The notes: a model not told the origin generated them from the sequence alone. A stretch of 64,000 nt of DNA from Gordionus sp. m RMFG-2023 (GCF_954871325.1 NC_088779.1:25592869-25656868), one strand, 5' to 3'. Positions 45,610 through 58,706 are shown, counted from the first letter of the stretch. A program made the numbers and translations.

Positions 45610-48600
45610 ATGTTTAAATACACAACATGTTATGTCTGTTCTAAAATCATTTCTGTTACCAAAAATGGGAAAATAGCTACCCATGGCCTTCGGAAAAATA
45701 GATGTCCTCTCTCAGGTGTCTCACTACCAATAGCCCAAATAGACCTCCCTTCATACAGCTACCTTGCTTTAAATAATGATATTCAACTTGTTTTTGATGC
45801 ACCCTCCCAACCTCTGGAATGCTCTACCAATAATTCTCCAATCCCAGTATGGATAAATGATCATTTATATAACACACTACCCTTGACGATATCTAGGATT
45901 CCTCGAGGAGTTAGAACACTCACAGCCAATAAACTTAATATGACTATTCAATCACTCAATAATAATATCACCAATACTGACAACTGGAAAAAACTCTTTG
46001 ACTTTTGTTTTACCCACTTGAAGGCTCCATCAACAAAATTGATCTTAACAAAACAAATTAAGTGTCAATTAAACAACCCAATCCCTAACAGCAGACTCTT
46101 GCTCTTCAAGACCTAACTATAATCATAACATCCCAAATTTAAAGGCTAAACTTATCAGCCGTAAAATTAACGCATGTAATATTAAAGCAGCTTTAAATTT
46201 AGCAGTGTCCGAAGACACCATATCCCCTGACAATTTGGACACAATACTCTTATTACAATCTATACATCCCCAAGATTTTAATGAATTACCACCACCACCT
46301 CTATCCATTCCTACTCCTCCTTTAACTGTCATAGAAGTTACTAAGGCAATAGTCTCTTTCAGAAAAGACTCCTCAGGAGGACTTGACGTTTTAGAGCTAT
46401 ATACCTTCAGGACCTTACCAAATCAACAACCACCAACATTGAACTCAGCGTGTACATGACAGGATTTTCACTGGATGCAAACCCCCTTGATACTCTTTTC
46501 AAAGAATTTATAATGGATAACTTAAATTAATTTATCTCTACTACCAACTATCGATATTTTGTGAATATAAAGAATTTATTTTTTAGATAATAAATTCAAT
46601 TAAAACCTCCATTATTTACAATGAATTAATTATTATGGCATTATGAGCTTGCTGAAATATCTAAACCTTTTAAATTACATTTAAAAGGATAGTTTATTTG
46701 GAAAACAATGTGTATGATTGTTTGCAATATATAGATTTAGTCGATGAATTGTATTATAATAATACTATAATAAAAGTATTAATTTTTACAGCAATAAATT
46801 TTGTCCTATTTCATCTCAAAATTTAATAGATAACCCCCAAAATATTTATTCTACCCCCATTAGAGCAGCTTACCCCCTACCCCCTTAAAAAAATAGGATG
46901 CAAACTGTTCCTACCCCTCTCGCTCATGTAGACGTTGATTGAACTTATACACAACATAACAACTCTACTTAATCATATTTTAAACGACAACATACCTTCT
47001 ACAGTACAATTTCTTATTCACGGTGTACGCTTAATAGCCTTAAACAAAAAAGATGGCGGCATACGCCCAATCGCCATCGGCTCTATTTTCCGTCGAATTA
47101 TATCCAAAATTATATGTACCCGCATTAAAAACAAGCTCACCGAGCGATTAGTTCCCCATTAGCTAGGCTTCAACATACCTTCCGGTTGTGAAGCGGCCTC
47201 CCATGCCACACGTATCCAACTTCACTCCACTAAAAACTGCATACTAAAAGTGGATTTTAAAAACGCCTTTAACTCTCGAAAACGAGAACATTTTCTCCCC
47301 ATTTTCTGCGGCGCTTTTCCAGAATATTCTCCATATCTTTTTGCCTCTTATAACAATTCATCCTACCTTAAATTCAACAATACAATAATTGAATCAAGGC
47401 AAGGCATTCAACAGGGTGATCCCCTTGGACCCGCCCTTTTTTGCTTAGGTATCCAGTCGATCATTGAATCGATAAATCGTGAGACAAGACCCTCAATGTT
47501 TGGTATTTGGATGATGGAACCCTTGCTGGTCCACATAAAGAACTCCTAAAAATAGCGCCTATTATAAATAATCTAACCAATATTACAGGGTTGTCTCTTA
47601 ATAACAACAAATGCGAATTTTATTCACCAGATGAAACCTTTATCGTTCCTCATAACTTCACACCCATTAATTTATCCGGGTTCACACATCTTGGATCTCC
47701 AATAGGCGGCAATAAAGCAATCGAATATTTCAAAACAAAATTTCTCCGTAATTTCCACCTTTTACATAAAATCCTTCAAGTCCTTTCATCCCATCAAGCT
47801 TTCTTCCTTCTCAAAGACTTTTTCTTTATCCCAAAAATCCAACACGCCTTCCGCTCTGCCCCACTTTTCTTATACCCGGAAATTCTCACCCAAATAGAAT
47901 CAACAATCAAAGACTCTTTAGAAGGCATCCTTAATATAAAATTCAGCCCTAATTCTTGGATGCAGGCCTCCTTACCCTCGAAATTTGGGGGTCTTGGCTT
48001 AAGATCACCCGCGTCACTCAGCCTTGCTGCCTTTTTAGCCTCAGAATCAAGCTCCCGCTTAATTATGCTATCACTTAACAATAACCCCACAGACCCCCAC
48101 TTCCCCACGCCCTAGCAATCTGGAAAGAGAATTCCTTCTCCGCTCCAATCCCCACATCACGAAAGCAACATGACTGGGATCTTCCCTTAATACGCCACTC
48201 CGTTGAATATCTAATATCGAGTGCTGCTTCTAAGGGATCCCCATCAATCCTTTCACATTTATTATTTCCCATTACAGTTGATGAATCCTTAACAGTTGAT
48301 CATCTCTCTTTCCCACAACTGCAAGTTCCACAACTTTTGCCTTCCCTATCGGGCTATGAATGGTTAGAAGCTTTGCCCAGCTCAAACTTAGGACTTCTCT
48401 TAACAAACGAAGAATTACGCATAGCAATAGGTCTCCGTCTTGGTTGTAATATACTGGCCAACTCCACATGTACATTATGTTCCCAACCCGTTGATTGTTT
48501 TGGACATCATCCTCTTCATTGTCGATTCTCTAAAGGTAGACATTCTCGACACAGTGCAGTTAACGGCCCCATTCTCCGTGCTCTACGCTCAGCTCAAATT

Positions 48601-49030
48601 CCAGCAACCCTCGAACCCTGTGGCCTCTCAACCGAGAATAATATACGTCCAGATGGGCTGACATTAATACCATGGAGTAATGGAATTCCATTAGCATGGG
48701 ACTATACCTGCATCGACCGATTTGCTCCCTCCTTTAATAAGAACTCATTCATGCGAGCTGAAAACTCGAAAATTAATAAATACATTTCCCTAACCAATTG
48801 CAATCTCATACCAATCGTATCCGACACAACAGGTTCTTTTGGCAATCATGCCCTAACCTTCTTCAAATCCCTCGGTAAAAAAATCCGCGCCATCACTGGT
48901 GACCAACTGGAAGGCTTCTATCTCAGACAGCGCATATCTATTGATATATGCAGATCTAACTGCATTGCCATCCATGGCTCTCTTTCTTGACCTCCTCCCA
49001 CCCAACATACAATTTACTATACTAATTATT
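45610..49030 (+). mobile_element. R2/HERO-like non-LTR retrotransposon with restriction-like endonuclease, degenerate
   Basis: The N-terminal block has a zinc finger (CYVCSK, then H and C in HGLRKNRC). Reverse transcriptase motifs follow: KKDGGIRPIAIGSIFRRI, VDFKNAFNS, RQGIQQGDPLGPALF, then WYLDDGTLAG (seen in the alternative frame at 47497-47525) and GLSLNNNKCEFYS. Next comes SKFGGLGLRSPASLSLAAF. The C-terminus (48337-48990) has a CTLCSQPVDCFGHHPLHC zinc knuckle and the endonuclease signature RPDGLTLIPW and WDYTCIDRFAPSF (PD..D type). At least four frame breaks are visible: between the blocks ending 46116 and starting 46205, near 46400, near 47160, and at 47500-47550. A 492 bp MITE interrupts it. 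It is dead but not ancient. Confidence 0.85.
46446..46937. mobile_element. hAT-type MITE inserted in the LINE, TSD ATTGAACT
   Basis: The left terminus is CAGCGTGTACATGACAGG; the right is CTCATGTAGACGTTG, whose inverse is CAACGTCTACATGAG. ATTGAACT is repeated exactly on both sides (46438-46445 and 46938-46945), the 8 bp duplication expected of hAT. The interior is non-coding and has two CTGGATGCAAAC/AGGATGCAAAC motifs near its ends and C-rich runs. A second copy starts at 63750. Confidence 0.9.
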
Positions 49031-50635
49031 TATTTTTTTTATTATACAGTATTTTATATAGATTTTATATAAATAGTTTACATGACATTTTTAATATATA
49101 TATTTTTTTAAATTACGTATATATGTTTTACTTTTAACGTTCAATGTATTAAAAAAAATTTTTATATTTTTAAATAAAAATATATTATTAAAGTGATAAA
49201 TACATAAATAAGTTATTTCCGAAATTAAAAAAAATAAAAAAATAATTGTAATAGAAATAGAAATTATAATAATGATTATAATTCTAGATATTATGAAAAT
49301 CGTAATTGTAGAGACAATAACAATTATAATACTAACAACTATAGAGGGCATAACTGTAAATTCTATGATAAAGAAAATATTCGTAATAAAAATTATTATG
49401 ATGAACACAACACATTCATAATAAAAATTATGAAAATGAAAATTTATACTCTAAAAATAAAACTTGTACTAAATTATGGAAATAAAAGATAACATTCCTC
49501 ATAGTAGTTCAGAAAATTATCCCATATCAAGACAAAATAAAATAAAAAAATAAAAATTTTTTAAATCAAATTGATGTTAATAAAATGGGCATTTTCGTGT
49601 GAAAATAGAGATAATTTGAGAATCACTACTAAAAATTTTGAGATAACTTTAGTAGAAATTATTAATGAAGAAATTAAGGATGCCAATGTTGAAAAGGAAA
49701 ATAAAACTATAATTTCAAGTCTATATCAAAATGTAATTGAAACATATAAATTAAAAGATATAAATCATTTGATTAAATTTAAAGAAGTATTTGTGATTAA
49801 AGAAGTTAATGATACAACAAAAATTAAAATTATAAAATTCAAAAAACTCTTATAAGTAATACTAAATGTGATAAAAGATTTTTGAAACTTAAAGTTTTGA
49901 GGACAAATATAAGTACTATAAAGAGAAGTTGTAAAAACTAAACTTCATTTTAGAAAAATATTTAAAGATGTGATGAGATTATTTTCTAAAAATTGAAGCT
50001 TAATAAATTATTTTTTACTATAAGCAATCTTATGAAGAATTATTATTTTAAAACACTTTTTAAATTAAAAAACAAGGGTGTTAAACTCAAAAAATTTTTT
50101 AAAGAGAGGGAAATGTGCATAATCTTTATTTGCATATTTTAACCTCATGGATTAAAAACATTAATATATAAATAAAAATTATTTAACACTAAAACGCAAC
50201 GATTATTCTATTTATTCAATTTGATACATATTCTATATATTCCATATTCTATATATTATAAATTCATATATTATTCCAAATCCATATATTATTCCGATTA
50301 TTCACTTCTTCTCATAACCAATTTGATTAATTATTATTCCTAATTATTCACGACTGACTGATTATAACAATTTTGAAAATTGATAATAATAATGACTGAG
50401 TACTACAAGCAAGCTACATCATGATTTATGAAGACAACTTTCGATAAGGATAATAAACTTACGATTTAAACAAACCAACGTGCAAACTCAATTTAAATAA
50501 ACCGACGATTGGGACAAGCCGACGATCGCAATGACATGCTACAACTTAACAACCATAACGATGAACCATTTAAACATCAAACTTTCTATGACAGCTTAGA
50601 AGATATTATGAAAAGGCTTTTTAGAAGAAGGAGAA
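49031..50635 (+). pseudogene. Fossil gag/protease-side region of a Gypsy-like LTR element
   Basis: 49230-49440 encodes Asn/Tyr/Arg-rich nucleocapsid-like sequence (for example NNYNTNNYRGHNCKF), and 49571-49855 an open Lys/Glu/Ile-rich block with no clear domain. The stretch ends with the purine tract GAAGAAGGAGAA just before the LTR at 50636, so it appears to be the interior of that element. 50470-50600 resembles the interior of the miniature LTR element at 33.5-33.7 kb. It is heavily broken and old. Confidence 0.45.
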
Positions 50636-50858
50636 TGTTATATAATAAATATTCAAATTTGTACTTTTATTATATTTTTGCCTTTCGACTTACAATTTAA
50701 CCTTTTACATATTAACCTTGCACAATTTAACTTTTTACAATTCAATCTTTTATAATTTAACTTTTGATAGCTTTCGTTTTTCGTTTTAATTATATATATT
50801 CTAATTTATATTTATAAATAATATATATATAGCGTATAGAAGATAATAAAGATGAACA
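50636..50858 (+). mobile_element. LTR of family 2 (second copy)
   Basis: It starts TGTTATATAATAAATATTC and ends GATGAACA, matching the split copy at 42138-44783 over its whole length with small differences and no nested insertion. It is preceded by a purine tract, so it is a right-hand LTR. It is a fossil with no visible active partner. Confidence 0.65.
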
Positions 50859-52220
50859 TTTTAATATTTTATAAACAAGTGTTCCCACACCACACGCCTT
50901 TTTAGAAATCAAAGTATAAGATGAGTAAAATGTTCATTACCTTTTCATACTTCATAATTTTAATTTAGGATTGTTTTATATTCTTAATATATATTTTTAA
51001 TATTAGGTATACAAAGATTAAAATTTCATCTGAATATTTTTAACACATTATTTTAAGAAAAATAAATTTGGGAAATTTAATATATAAAAAAAACCCAATA
51101 GGGATATTAAGATTAAGTTATTAAATTAAATTAATAACTAACAAAAATTAAAACACTTTTCATTTCCCTATATTTCGTTAGCAATCAATAATTTATTCAG
51201 TTATAGAGGATTAATATAATGAAATTAATTTGCAAAAAATGAAACAATATTTTTTAAGATTATTATGGTATGGATGCATAAAAAATACATTAATAGAGTT
51301 GTCAAGAATAAAAATTATCATTGTTAAGTCTATAATATAGATATAAAATATACAAGTAAATGTAAAATTGAGTTATCAAATATATTAAATATTAATCTAT
51401 ATGATTATAGATATAAAATATACTGATAGAGGTAAAAATATGTGAGTTGTCAAAAATATATTAACTTCTGCTATGTTTGTTTCATTTTCTCTAAGGCAAA
51501 GCTGTAGACTGGACATTAATTTTTTTGATCCATATTTAACACAGGCGTAGCCAAGGGGGGGGGGGGGCCAAGGGGAAATCCCCCCTTTTCAGAAATTTAT
51601 CACTTTTGTGAATATCATTTTAAGCTAATAAAAAATATCCCTCTTAGCCCCCCCCCTCCTTAATTTCTGACCCCCAAAAATGTATGCATATATCTTAAAC
51701 AATAATTTTAAAGAAAGAATGTAAAAGTTGATATTTTTTTATAAAACTATTCATCATAATTTATACATTTTTGGAAAAAAGAATTTATAAATAAAAAAAA
51801 TGAACCAAAAATGCTTTTTAAGAAATATAATATAAGCCAAAGATAAGTCTTAAGACAAAAATGAAATGTATTATAATTATTAATAATATATCCATAAAAT
51901 TACTAAATAATATAATATATCAAATATAATTTTTTATAAAGTGAGTAATTTTAATATATTTATTTTAATAAAAGTAAAATATAATTATAAAACTATTGAT
52001 ATAATTCAATCATAAATTAAATAAAAAAATTAAAGCACAATACAAACAGTGGAATATTATATGTCGTAGATTAACAGTATATCTAATTATCACTTATCAT
52101 ATGACAAAAAGTATTTTTACCAATATAGCGAATTATATATTTTACAGAAATCTATAAAATATTGATAAGGACATCATAAAATATATTTTAAAGAGATGAT
52201 GAATAATATAAATATTACGT
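50859..52220. other. AT-rich spacer with one G/C-run repeat end
   Basis: No gene is seen. At 51540-51665, CACAGGCGTAGCCAAGG runs into a G tract and then CCAAGGGGAAATCCCCCC, and a C tract ends near 51657. This resembles the G-rich ends of hAT elements with CAGTGGCGTAG termini, as at 2515, but a second end and target duplication were not found. Confidence 0.4.
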
Positions 52221-52229
52221 GATACGTGA

Positions 52230-54430
52230 TAAAAGCGTTCGCCCTCTGGTTGTGGATACAACAGATCTACGCTAGGTTTTCCTCAAAAATCCATCAAACT
52301 GGATAGTTAATTAAGGGGAGAAAAAATGAGAAGCCCTTCACACGTTTGTGGGCAAGCCGCACGTACTTGTACGCGCAACAGTCCGAGAACTGTTGCTTAA
52401 ACGTCTATAGGCTAATAAACAAAAAGAAATGGGCAAAACAAAAGCCTATACCCATGAACTGCCAAAATAATTTAATTACTTTAAGGGTGGGTGGTGGCTA
52501 ATTTTAAGTTTAACATCTAATGTAAGCCTTGATAGTTACTAACAATAATTGAGAATGTGTTCATATCAATTGAGAATAGAATTTATTCATGAAAATAAGG
52601 AAAAGCTAAATGGGTTTACCGCAAATTGTTTAAATAGGTGAAGATTCCTGTGAATAGGCAAAAACTAGTCAGTAATAGGTTTATGACTATCCAGCAACGA
52701 ACACCACACAACAAACGGTTTTTTTTCTTTTTCCAGAGAAACAAAATACTCTATGGAGTGATAGATAGATTATATAGCGAAAAAGGTCTTTGATAATGAT
52801 AAAGATATGAGAGAAAGGAAACTATGACGCAGAAATAGGAACCAGCTCCGTAAGTTTTAGGAAATGGAAAAGTAATTGTTGGCCAGGATTAACAAAAGGC
52901 ATTATGGCATGATTGTTATATGATAGTCTATCACTCACGGAAAGACTATACCAACAAAACATATTTACAAACCTCGCCACCCCCCTGTCGACTGGTTTCT
53001 CCATAAATGAAATAACAAGTGGACAAAGACTAAGAAAAAAACACTAAGAAAAAGCAAAGCTCTGGGGCTAGATAATATCACAGCAGAAAAACCAAAAAAT
53101 AGCACCTATAACAATATCGCTACCTATTTGCCCTCATTGAATAAAATATGGGAGAGCGGAACTACTGCAGTGGGAAGGATCAAATCCTACCTAAGTAACT
53201 ACCCAAAAAAACTAAGACCACAGAAATTAAAGGGTTATTGAGCTATAGCCATCACATCCTATAGCATGGAAAAAAATTTTTTGGTTCACTCAAAAACCAC
53301 AAGCATATCACCCACACCGAAAACTCCCCCCCCCCCAAAAAAAAAAAATACATAAGTATATACAGGCCAAGAAAAGAAAATACTGGAGCCAAAAATTAAT
53401 TTAGAAAAATAATCATGCAGAAAAACTAAGTACAAACCCCCTTCTGCTTTACATTTGTAAATTATAACAGAGCTATTGATAATGTTAACCATGCAGCTTT
53501 GTCAGAAAAGGGAAGACTCCAACATCTTCCAGATCCAGAAAACCACTAATACATGTTGTGCTTCGAAATCAATGACGAAGAAAATCCCCTACCTCCAAGG
53601 TAAAAAGGAGTAAAACAAGGCTAAACTCTTGCCACTCCTAAATAAATAAAGATCATAAAAATAAAAACAAGAAGAAACACTGGCAACGACCAATGTATTT
53701 TATGTAGACTTCAATTTAGATGTAATGTTTTGAAAAAGTTAAAGACGTTAGATCTAGTTAACTAGCGATAATAAAAGAAAAAAAGTTTTTTTTTTCCTTA
53801 TTTTTCCCAAGAAAAACAAGTAATCACTTCAAAAACTTATAGATAGAAACAGGGTAAATGTAGTCACAATGTATTTAAGAAATATACTTAATAATGGAAG
53901 TAGTTGCAAAGAAGAAGAGAAATTAGAATACAAAGGCGAGTGGAAACTTTTAAATGTATACAAAAAGTATGAAAGATAAGAGAGAAATCGGTAATTTCTA
54001 GACTGAGGACACATCCACTATTTCTATATTAGTCTATGGAGGGGGCGGACATGTTAGAAGACCAAAGAAACTAGGGAAGAGAAAATAGATAAATAAAATA
54101 AAATAAAAGAAACAGATGACTATAAACAAATAAATGTCTCATAAACAAAAGAGGATACCCTCTACCCCAGAAACATTACAAACTCAAAAACTATGGAAAG
54201 ATTACAAAAACATACCCAAAAACTAAGTTAAAAAGAGCCAAAGAAAAATTTTAGCCCACATAGGAAACGCAAATCACAAACTATTCCTCAAAAATGTCAT
54301 TAATATCTTAACTCATATAATGGGAATGCATAGAAGTACAACGTATATGTAATTAAAAATATGGGACGGACTGATTTAAATTTGTACATAGTCAATAAGA
54401 TAAATAAAAGCTGAAGTCAGTGAAGTAAGT
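52230..54430 (+). mobile_element. Very decayed LINE (reverse transcriptase fossil)
   Basis: Plus-strand translation of 53040-53280 gives KSKALGLDNITAEKPK, YLPSLNKIWESGT and AIAITSY, the order found in the fingers and palm of RTE/Jockey/L2-type LINE reverse transcriptases. 53455-53520 gives YNRAIDNVNHAALSEKG, the motif A region. 54255-54345 gives ILAHIGNANHKL. Stops and frame changes occur every few tens of codons and the YxDD motif is not recognisable. The 5' border near 52230 is a guess, based on a GC-richer stretch. The exact clade is not resolved. Confidence 0.65.
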
Positions 54431-55100
54431 AATTCACAGAAAAGGTGAAAGACAAAATCAAGAGGTAAAATTGAGAGATGAAGAAATCAAATAACCTGAA
54501 AAATACAGAAAAAAAAATTATGAGAGGTTTAGGTAGTTCGATTTAATTTTTAGTAATTTTTTTATAGATTTTTTGTTTTTATTTAGCCTTAGGAACTGCT
54601 TCAAATTTAAGTTTAGATCCATTATGTCCTTCAAGGCTCTGTAGAACCATAATGTCTATTAAATAATTACTATTTTAATTATTAGATTAGATTAATACGT
54701 ATAAATTATATCTTTACTATGTTAGTTTGCAATCAACTGTATTAAAAATGGAATATCAATACCATGCATAATGTTTAAACATCAATTTAGCATTAAAAAT
54801 TGAAGTTTAATTGATTTTTATTATTTTAATTATTTTAAAACCCTAATTAAATAAATATAATCATTTATTAATTGATAATTATAATTTAATTTTTAATTAT
54901 CGAGTTCAAAATCACTATTTATCCCTTAAAATGCATGTGAAAAATTCATCTATCAAAATTTTTTAAAAAACAAAACATGTGGTGAGTAATTTAATACAGT
55001 TTTTTAATTTCAAACTATACCTTAGATAATGAAAGACGATTAATTGTGGTTCTAAAAGATATAAATTGTGAAAACCAAAAAAAAGAAAGACAGGTAATTA
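54431..55100. other. AT-rich spacer
   Basis: I see no coding sequence or repeat, only A/T runs up to the tandem array. Confidence 0.4.
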
Positions 55101-56103
55101 ATGAATATATAATCTAAGATATTTTATTTATAAAATAATAAAAGATAAACCTGTGGGTCAATCTGTAGATATATATGAGATCCAATGTATAGATATCTCA
55201 GGATGTATTAATTTTTTAAATATAATTAAATATCAAATTTTATATATCTGATAGCAGTAATCCATATAAAGGTATGAGTTGTATTAGAACAAATTATATG
55301 ATGAAATACATTTTAAAATTAATCTTATTTAGATTGTTTGGTTAATAAAGAAAGAAGGCTTATTGATGAGAGGACTAATGTAGGGACAGTAGAAAAGAAA
55401 AAATGGGTAAATTAATTTATATTTAATATAAAATATTTTATTTATATAATAGAAGTTAAACCTGTGGGTCAATCTGGTAATATATGTGAGATCCAATGTA
55501 TAAATATCTCAGGATGTATTAATTTTTTAAATATAATTAAATATAAAATTTTATATAGGCATGGAATCTGATAGCAGTAATCCATATAAAGGTATGAGAT
55601 TGGAACAAATTACTTTGATGAAATACATTTTAAAATTAATCTTATTAAGATTGTTTGGTTAATGAAGAAAGAAGGCTTATTGATGAGAGGACAATGTAGG
55701 GACAATAGAAAAGAAAAAAATAGGTAAATTAATTTATATTTAATATTATTTTTTTATATAATAGAAGTTAAACCTGTGGGTCAATCTGGTAATATATCTG
55801 AGATCCAATGTATAGATATCTCATGATGTTTTTTAATATAATTAAATATAAAATTTTATATAGGCATGGAATCTGATAGCAGTAATCCATGTAAAGGTAT
55901 GAGTTGTATTGGAACAAATTACTTTTGATGAAATACATTTTAAAATTAATCTTATTTAGATTGTTTGGTTAATGAAGAAAGAAGGCTTATTGATGAGAGG
56001 ACTAATGTAGGGACAGTAGAAAAGAAAAAAATAGGTAAATTAATTTAAATTTAATATAAGATATATTTATAAAATAATAAAAGCTATACGCATGGCTCAA
56101 TCT
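55100..56103 (+). repeat. Tandem array, unit ~311 bp, carrying exon-like segments
   Basis: CCTGTGGGTCAATCTG starts at 55150, 55461 and 55773, with a diverged fourth (GCATGGCTCAATCT) near 56092, so the unit is 311-312 bp. Units 2 and 3 contain ATAG|GCATGGAATCTGATAGC ending AAAG|GTATGAG, then TTTAG|ATTGTTTGGTTAATGA ending ATAG|GTAAAT. Read with those splice sites, unit 3 gives MESDSSNPCK then CLVNEERRLIDERTNVG in one frame. Unit 1 lacks the ATG; unit 2 has a one-base loss in the second segment. This suggests that 5' exons of the adjoining hAT gene were duplicated in tandem. That is inference; no transcript is known. Confidence 0.7.
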
Positions 56104-56116
56104 AAAAGTGACAACC

Positions 56117-56350
56117 ATACAAGTATTTTTTTCATTATAACAATATTTTTCTTCAAATTTATAATATTTGCCATAATTTTCATAAAAAAATTATTATTTT
56201 AATTTATATATTAATATTTGTCACTTTTTTAGAAGAACTTATACAAGTATTATTTTTATTTTAACAATATTTTTCTTCAAATATATATTTGTCATAATTT
56301 AAAAGCAATGATTTTAATTCAGATTAATATTTTTACTTTTTTAGAAGAGC
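56117..56350 (+). repeat. ~115 bp tandem duplication containing a splice acceptor
   Basis: ATACAAGTATT and ACAATATTTTTCTTCAAAT recur at 56128-56161 and 56233-56281. Each copy ends with TTTTTTAG|AAGA(A/G)CTT. The second acceptor leads into the transposase reading frame (EELDLGTKTTG). Confidence 0.6.
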
Positions 56351-58475
56351 TTGATCTGGGTACTAAAACAACTGGACCTATGCAACCAATATTAGGTGCA
56401 TATCCTTATACTGGATTGGGGAAAGATAGAAGATGTTTTCAACCTCAGTGGTACAAATCCTTTCCTTGGATAGAATATAGCATTACCAGAAATGCTATTT
56501 TTTGTTTTCCTTGTCGTAATTTTCCCACACAACCTCAAAAAGGTTATCTCTTTGATATAGGTTAGCAAAAATTTCGTAAGGTAAAAGAATTCTTAACACA
56601 CGAAGCAACAAATGGTCATGCAACGAATGTGATTCTCTGGAACCATTTTAAACAATCTTTAATAGACGGGACCATTAAAGAAAAATTTGTAGCTCTAACT
56701 AAATCAGCAATAATGGAAAGAAGAGAATATTTGAAACGATTATTCAAAATTATAATACTATGTGGTAAGTTAGAACTTCCCCTTAGAGGACATCATGAAA
56801 GTAAGACAAGCAATGATCAAGGTAATTATTGTGAAATATTAAACTGTTTGAAAGAGTATGATTCATTTTTAATGGCATATAAGCCACCAGGCAATGCTCA
56901 TTATTGCTCACCTCCATCATAAAATCAAATGCTATCTGCAGCGGGAAACATAATCTTAAAGTACATAGCTTCAGAAATAAGGGAGGCAGGTTATTTTGCT
57001 GTCATGGCTGATGACACTCGTGATGTTAGCTCATATGAACAATTTAGTATATGTGTTAGATATGTTGATTAAACAAAAACACCAAAGGAATCTTTTATAT
57101 CTTTTGAAAAAGTTGTAGACTTAGATGCAGAATCATTAACAAAGACATTGATATCAACCTTAAATAACAATTCTATAAATGCGATTTGCGTTGCTCAAGC
57201 TTATGATGGTGCCAGTGTTATGAAAGGGCATCTTTCAGGAGTCCAGGAAAGATATCGCAAAAATCACAAAATGGCTATATATGTGCACTGCTATGCACAT
57301 AAACTCAATCTTGTATTGATCTCAGCATGCAAATATTTACCTCAGTCTAGAAAGTTTTTTAATGTATTAGAATCTATTCATGCTTTTTTCTCAATATCTA
57401 TTATCCATCATAACAAATTTCTTGAAAAATATTGTTGCCTTGAGTTCTACACTTTGGGGATCCCATATTAGAACAATAGAGGCAGTAAAAAACACTTTCC
57501 CTGCAATTATTTCTTATCTAGAAAATATAAAGCATGGTGATATGGTGAAAGCAAATGGAATTTTATATATTCTTTTACAATATGATACAATTATGTGTGT
57601 TTATATTCCAAAAATTATTATCTATGTGTTCCAATATTTCTATTTTTTACAAAAATCATATTCTGACATATCAACAGCATCGGATCTTATCGAGTCTCTT
57701 ATCATTTCTTTGTCAAATTTAAGAAATAATTCCTATTTTTCTTCATTATTTACCGAAGTAAATAAATTCTGCAACTTATATAATATAAAAATAACAAATA
57801 AAAGAACAAATATACCTTCTACCATTTTAAACGATTCTATTTAAATAGATAATATTGTTTCTCCTAATTATTCTGATCAAACCAATGACATATAATAATA
57901 TGTCATTGGATCAAACAGAAACCTTTTATAAGTGTCATGTCTTTTATCCAATTTTGGATATTATGATAAATGAATTAAAAAAGAGATTTTGTCAAGAAAA
58001 CACAGATATATTAATAGCTATAAGGGCTTTACATCCCTCCTCCCCCCAATTTTTAAATAATGATATCATTAAACCATTTATCTTACATTATATCCTGATC
58101 CAATGGAAGAATACGCAATATTAAAGATTTATATTTTTACCTATAATAAAACACATGAACCTAGTGCACATCGATAATAGATTTGATAAAAATTGTACCC
58201 ATCGCTATATTCCCTCGTTTATATAATTGCCTTAAAATTGCCCCAACTATACCTTTTAATTCCTGTTCATGTGAAAGATCGTTTTCAGCTTTAAAAGGGG
58301 TGAAAACATATATTCGATTGACAATGGGTCAGGAACGATTAAATTCGTTGGCTCTATTGATCATTGAAAAAATGTTATTAATAACATTCCTATAGATCAC
58401 ATTATAAATGAATATGCAACAATGACTAACCGTCGTAGAGAACTTATTTTATTAGATAATTTAACCTTATAATTT
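56300..58475 (+). pseudogene. hAT transposase gene, ZMYM/DUF4371-like, degenerate
   Basis: The order of motifs is that of a hAT transposase with a TTF-type finger: CFQPQWYKSFPWIEYS and FCFPCRNF (56440-56530); AVMADDTRDVSSYEQ with the first catalytic Asp (about 56998-57045); CVAQAYDGASVMKGHLSGVQ with the second (about 57187-57250); VHCYAHKLNLVLISACK; and SCSCERSFSALKGVKTYIR, carrying the catalytic Glu (58260-58315). The tail beyond 58370 continues in another frame as NEYATMTNRRRELILLDN. Stops or shifts near 56564, 56921, 57071, 57440, 57842, 58125 and 58370 show it is dead. The 5' exons may be those in the array at 55.1-56.1 kb. Terminal repeats were not found. Confidence 0.85.
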
Positions 58476-58706
58476 ATATTATGAAACGTAATTTTAGCAT
58501 CAGTAAAGCGGGTAAATATATCGTTTAATATTTATTTTATAATTTTTTTTATCATTTCTAAAATTAGCTAAGATATGGCACTTATAAAAAAATTTTTTTT
58601 GAGATATATATTGACAATACAATAATATATAAGATCTTAATTGCTTTCATCATATCACTCTTATTTTTTAGCTATAATTCATTTCTAATTTGGCATCCTT
58701 ACCATG

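Noticed and set aside
42138-50858. One large Gypsy element bounded by the two family 2 LTRs
   Set aside because: The flanking pentamers do not match, no primer site follows the left LTR, and an integrase tail lies right after it. A single insertion is not supported.
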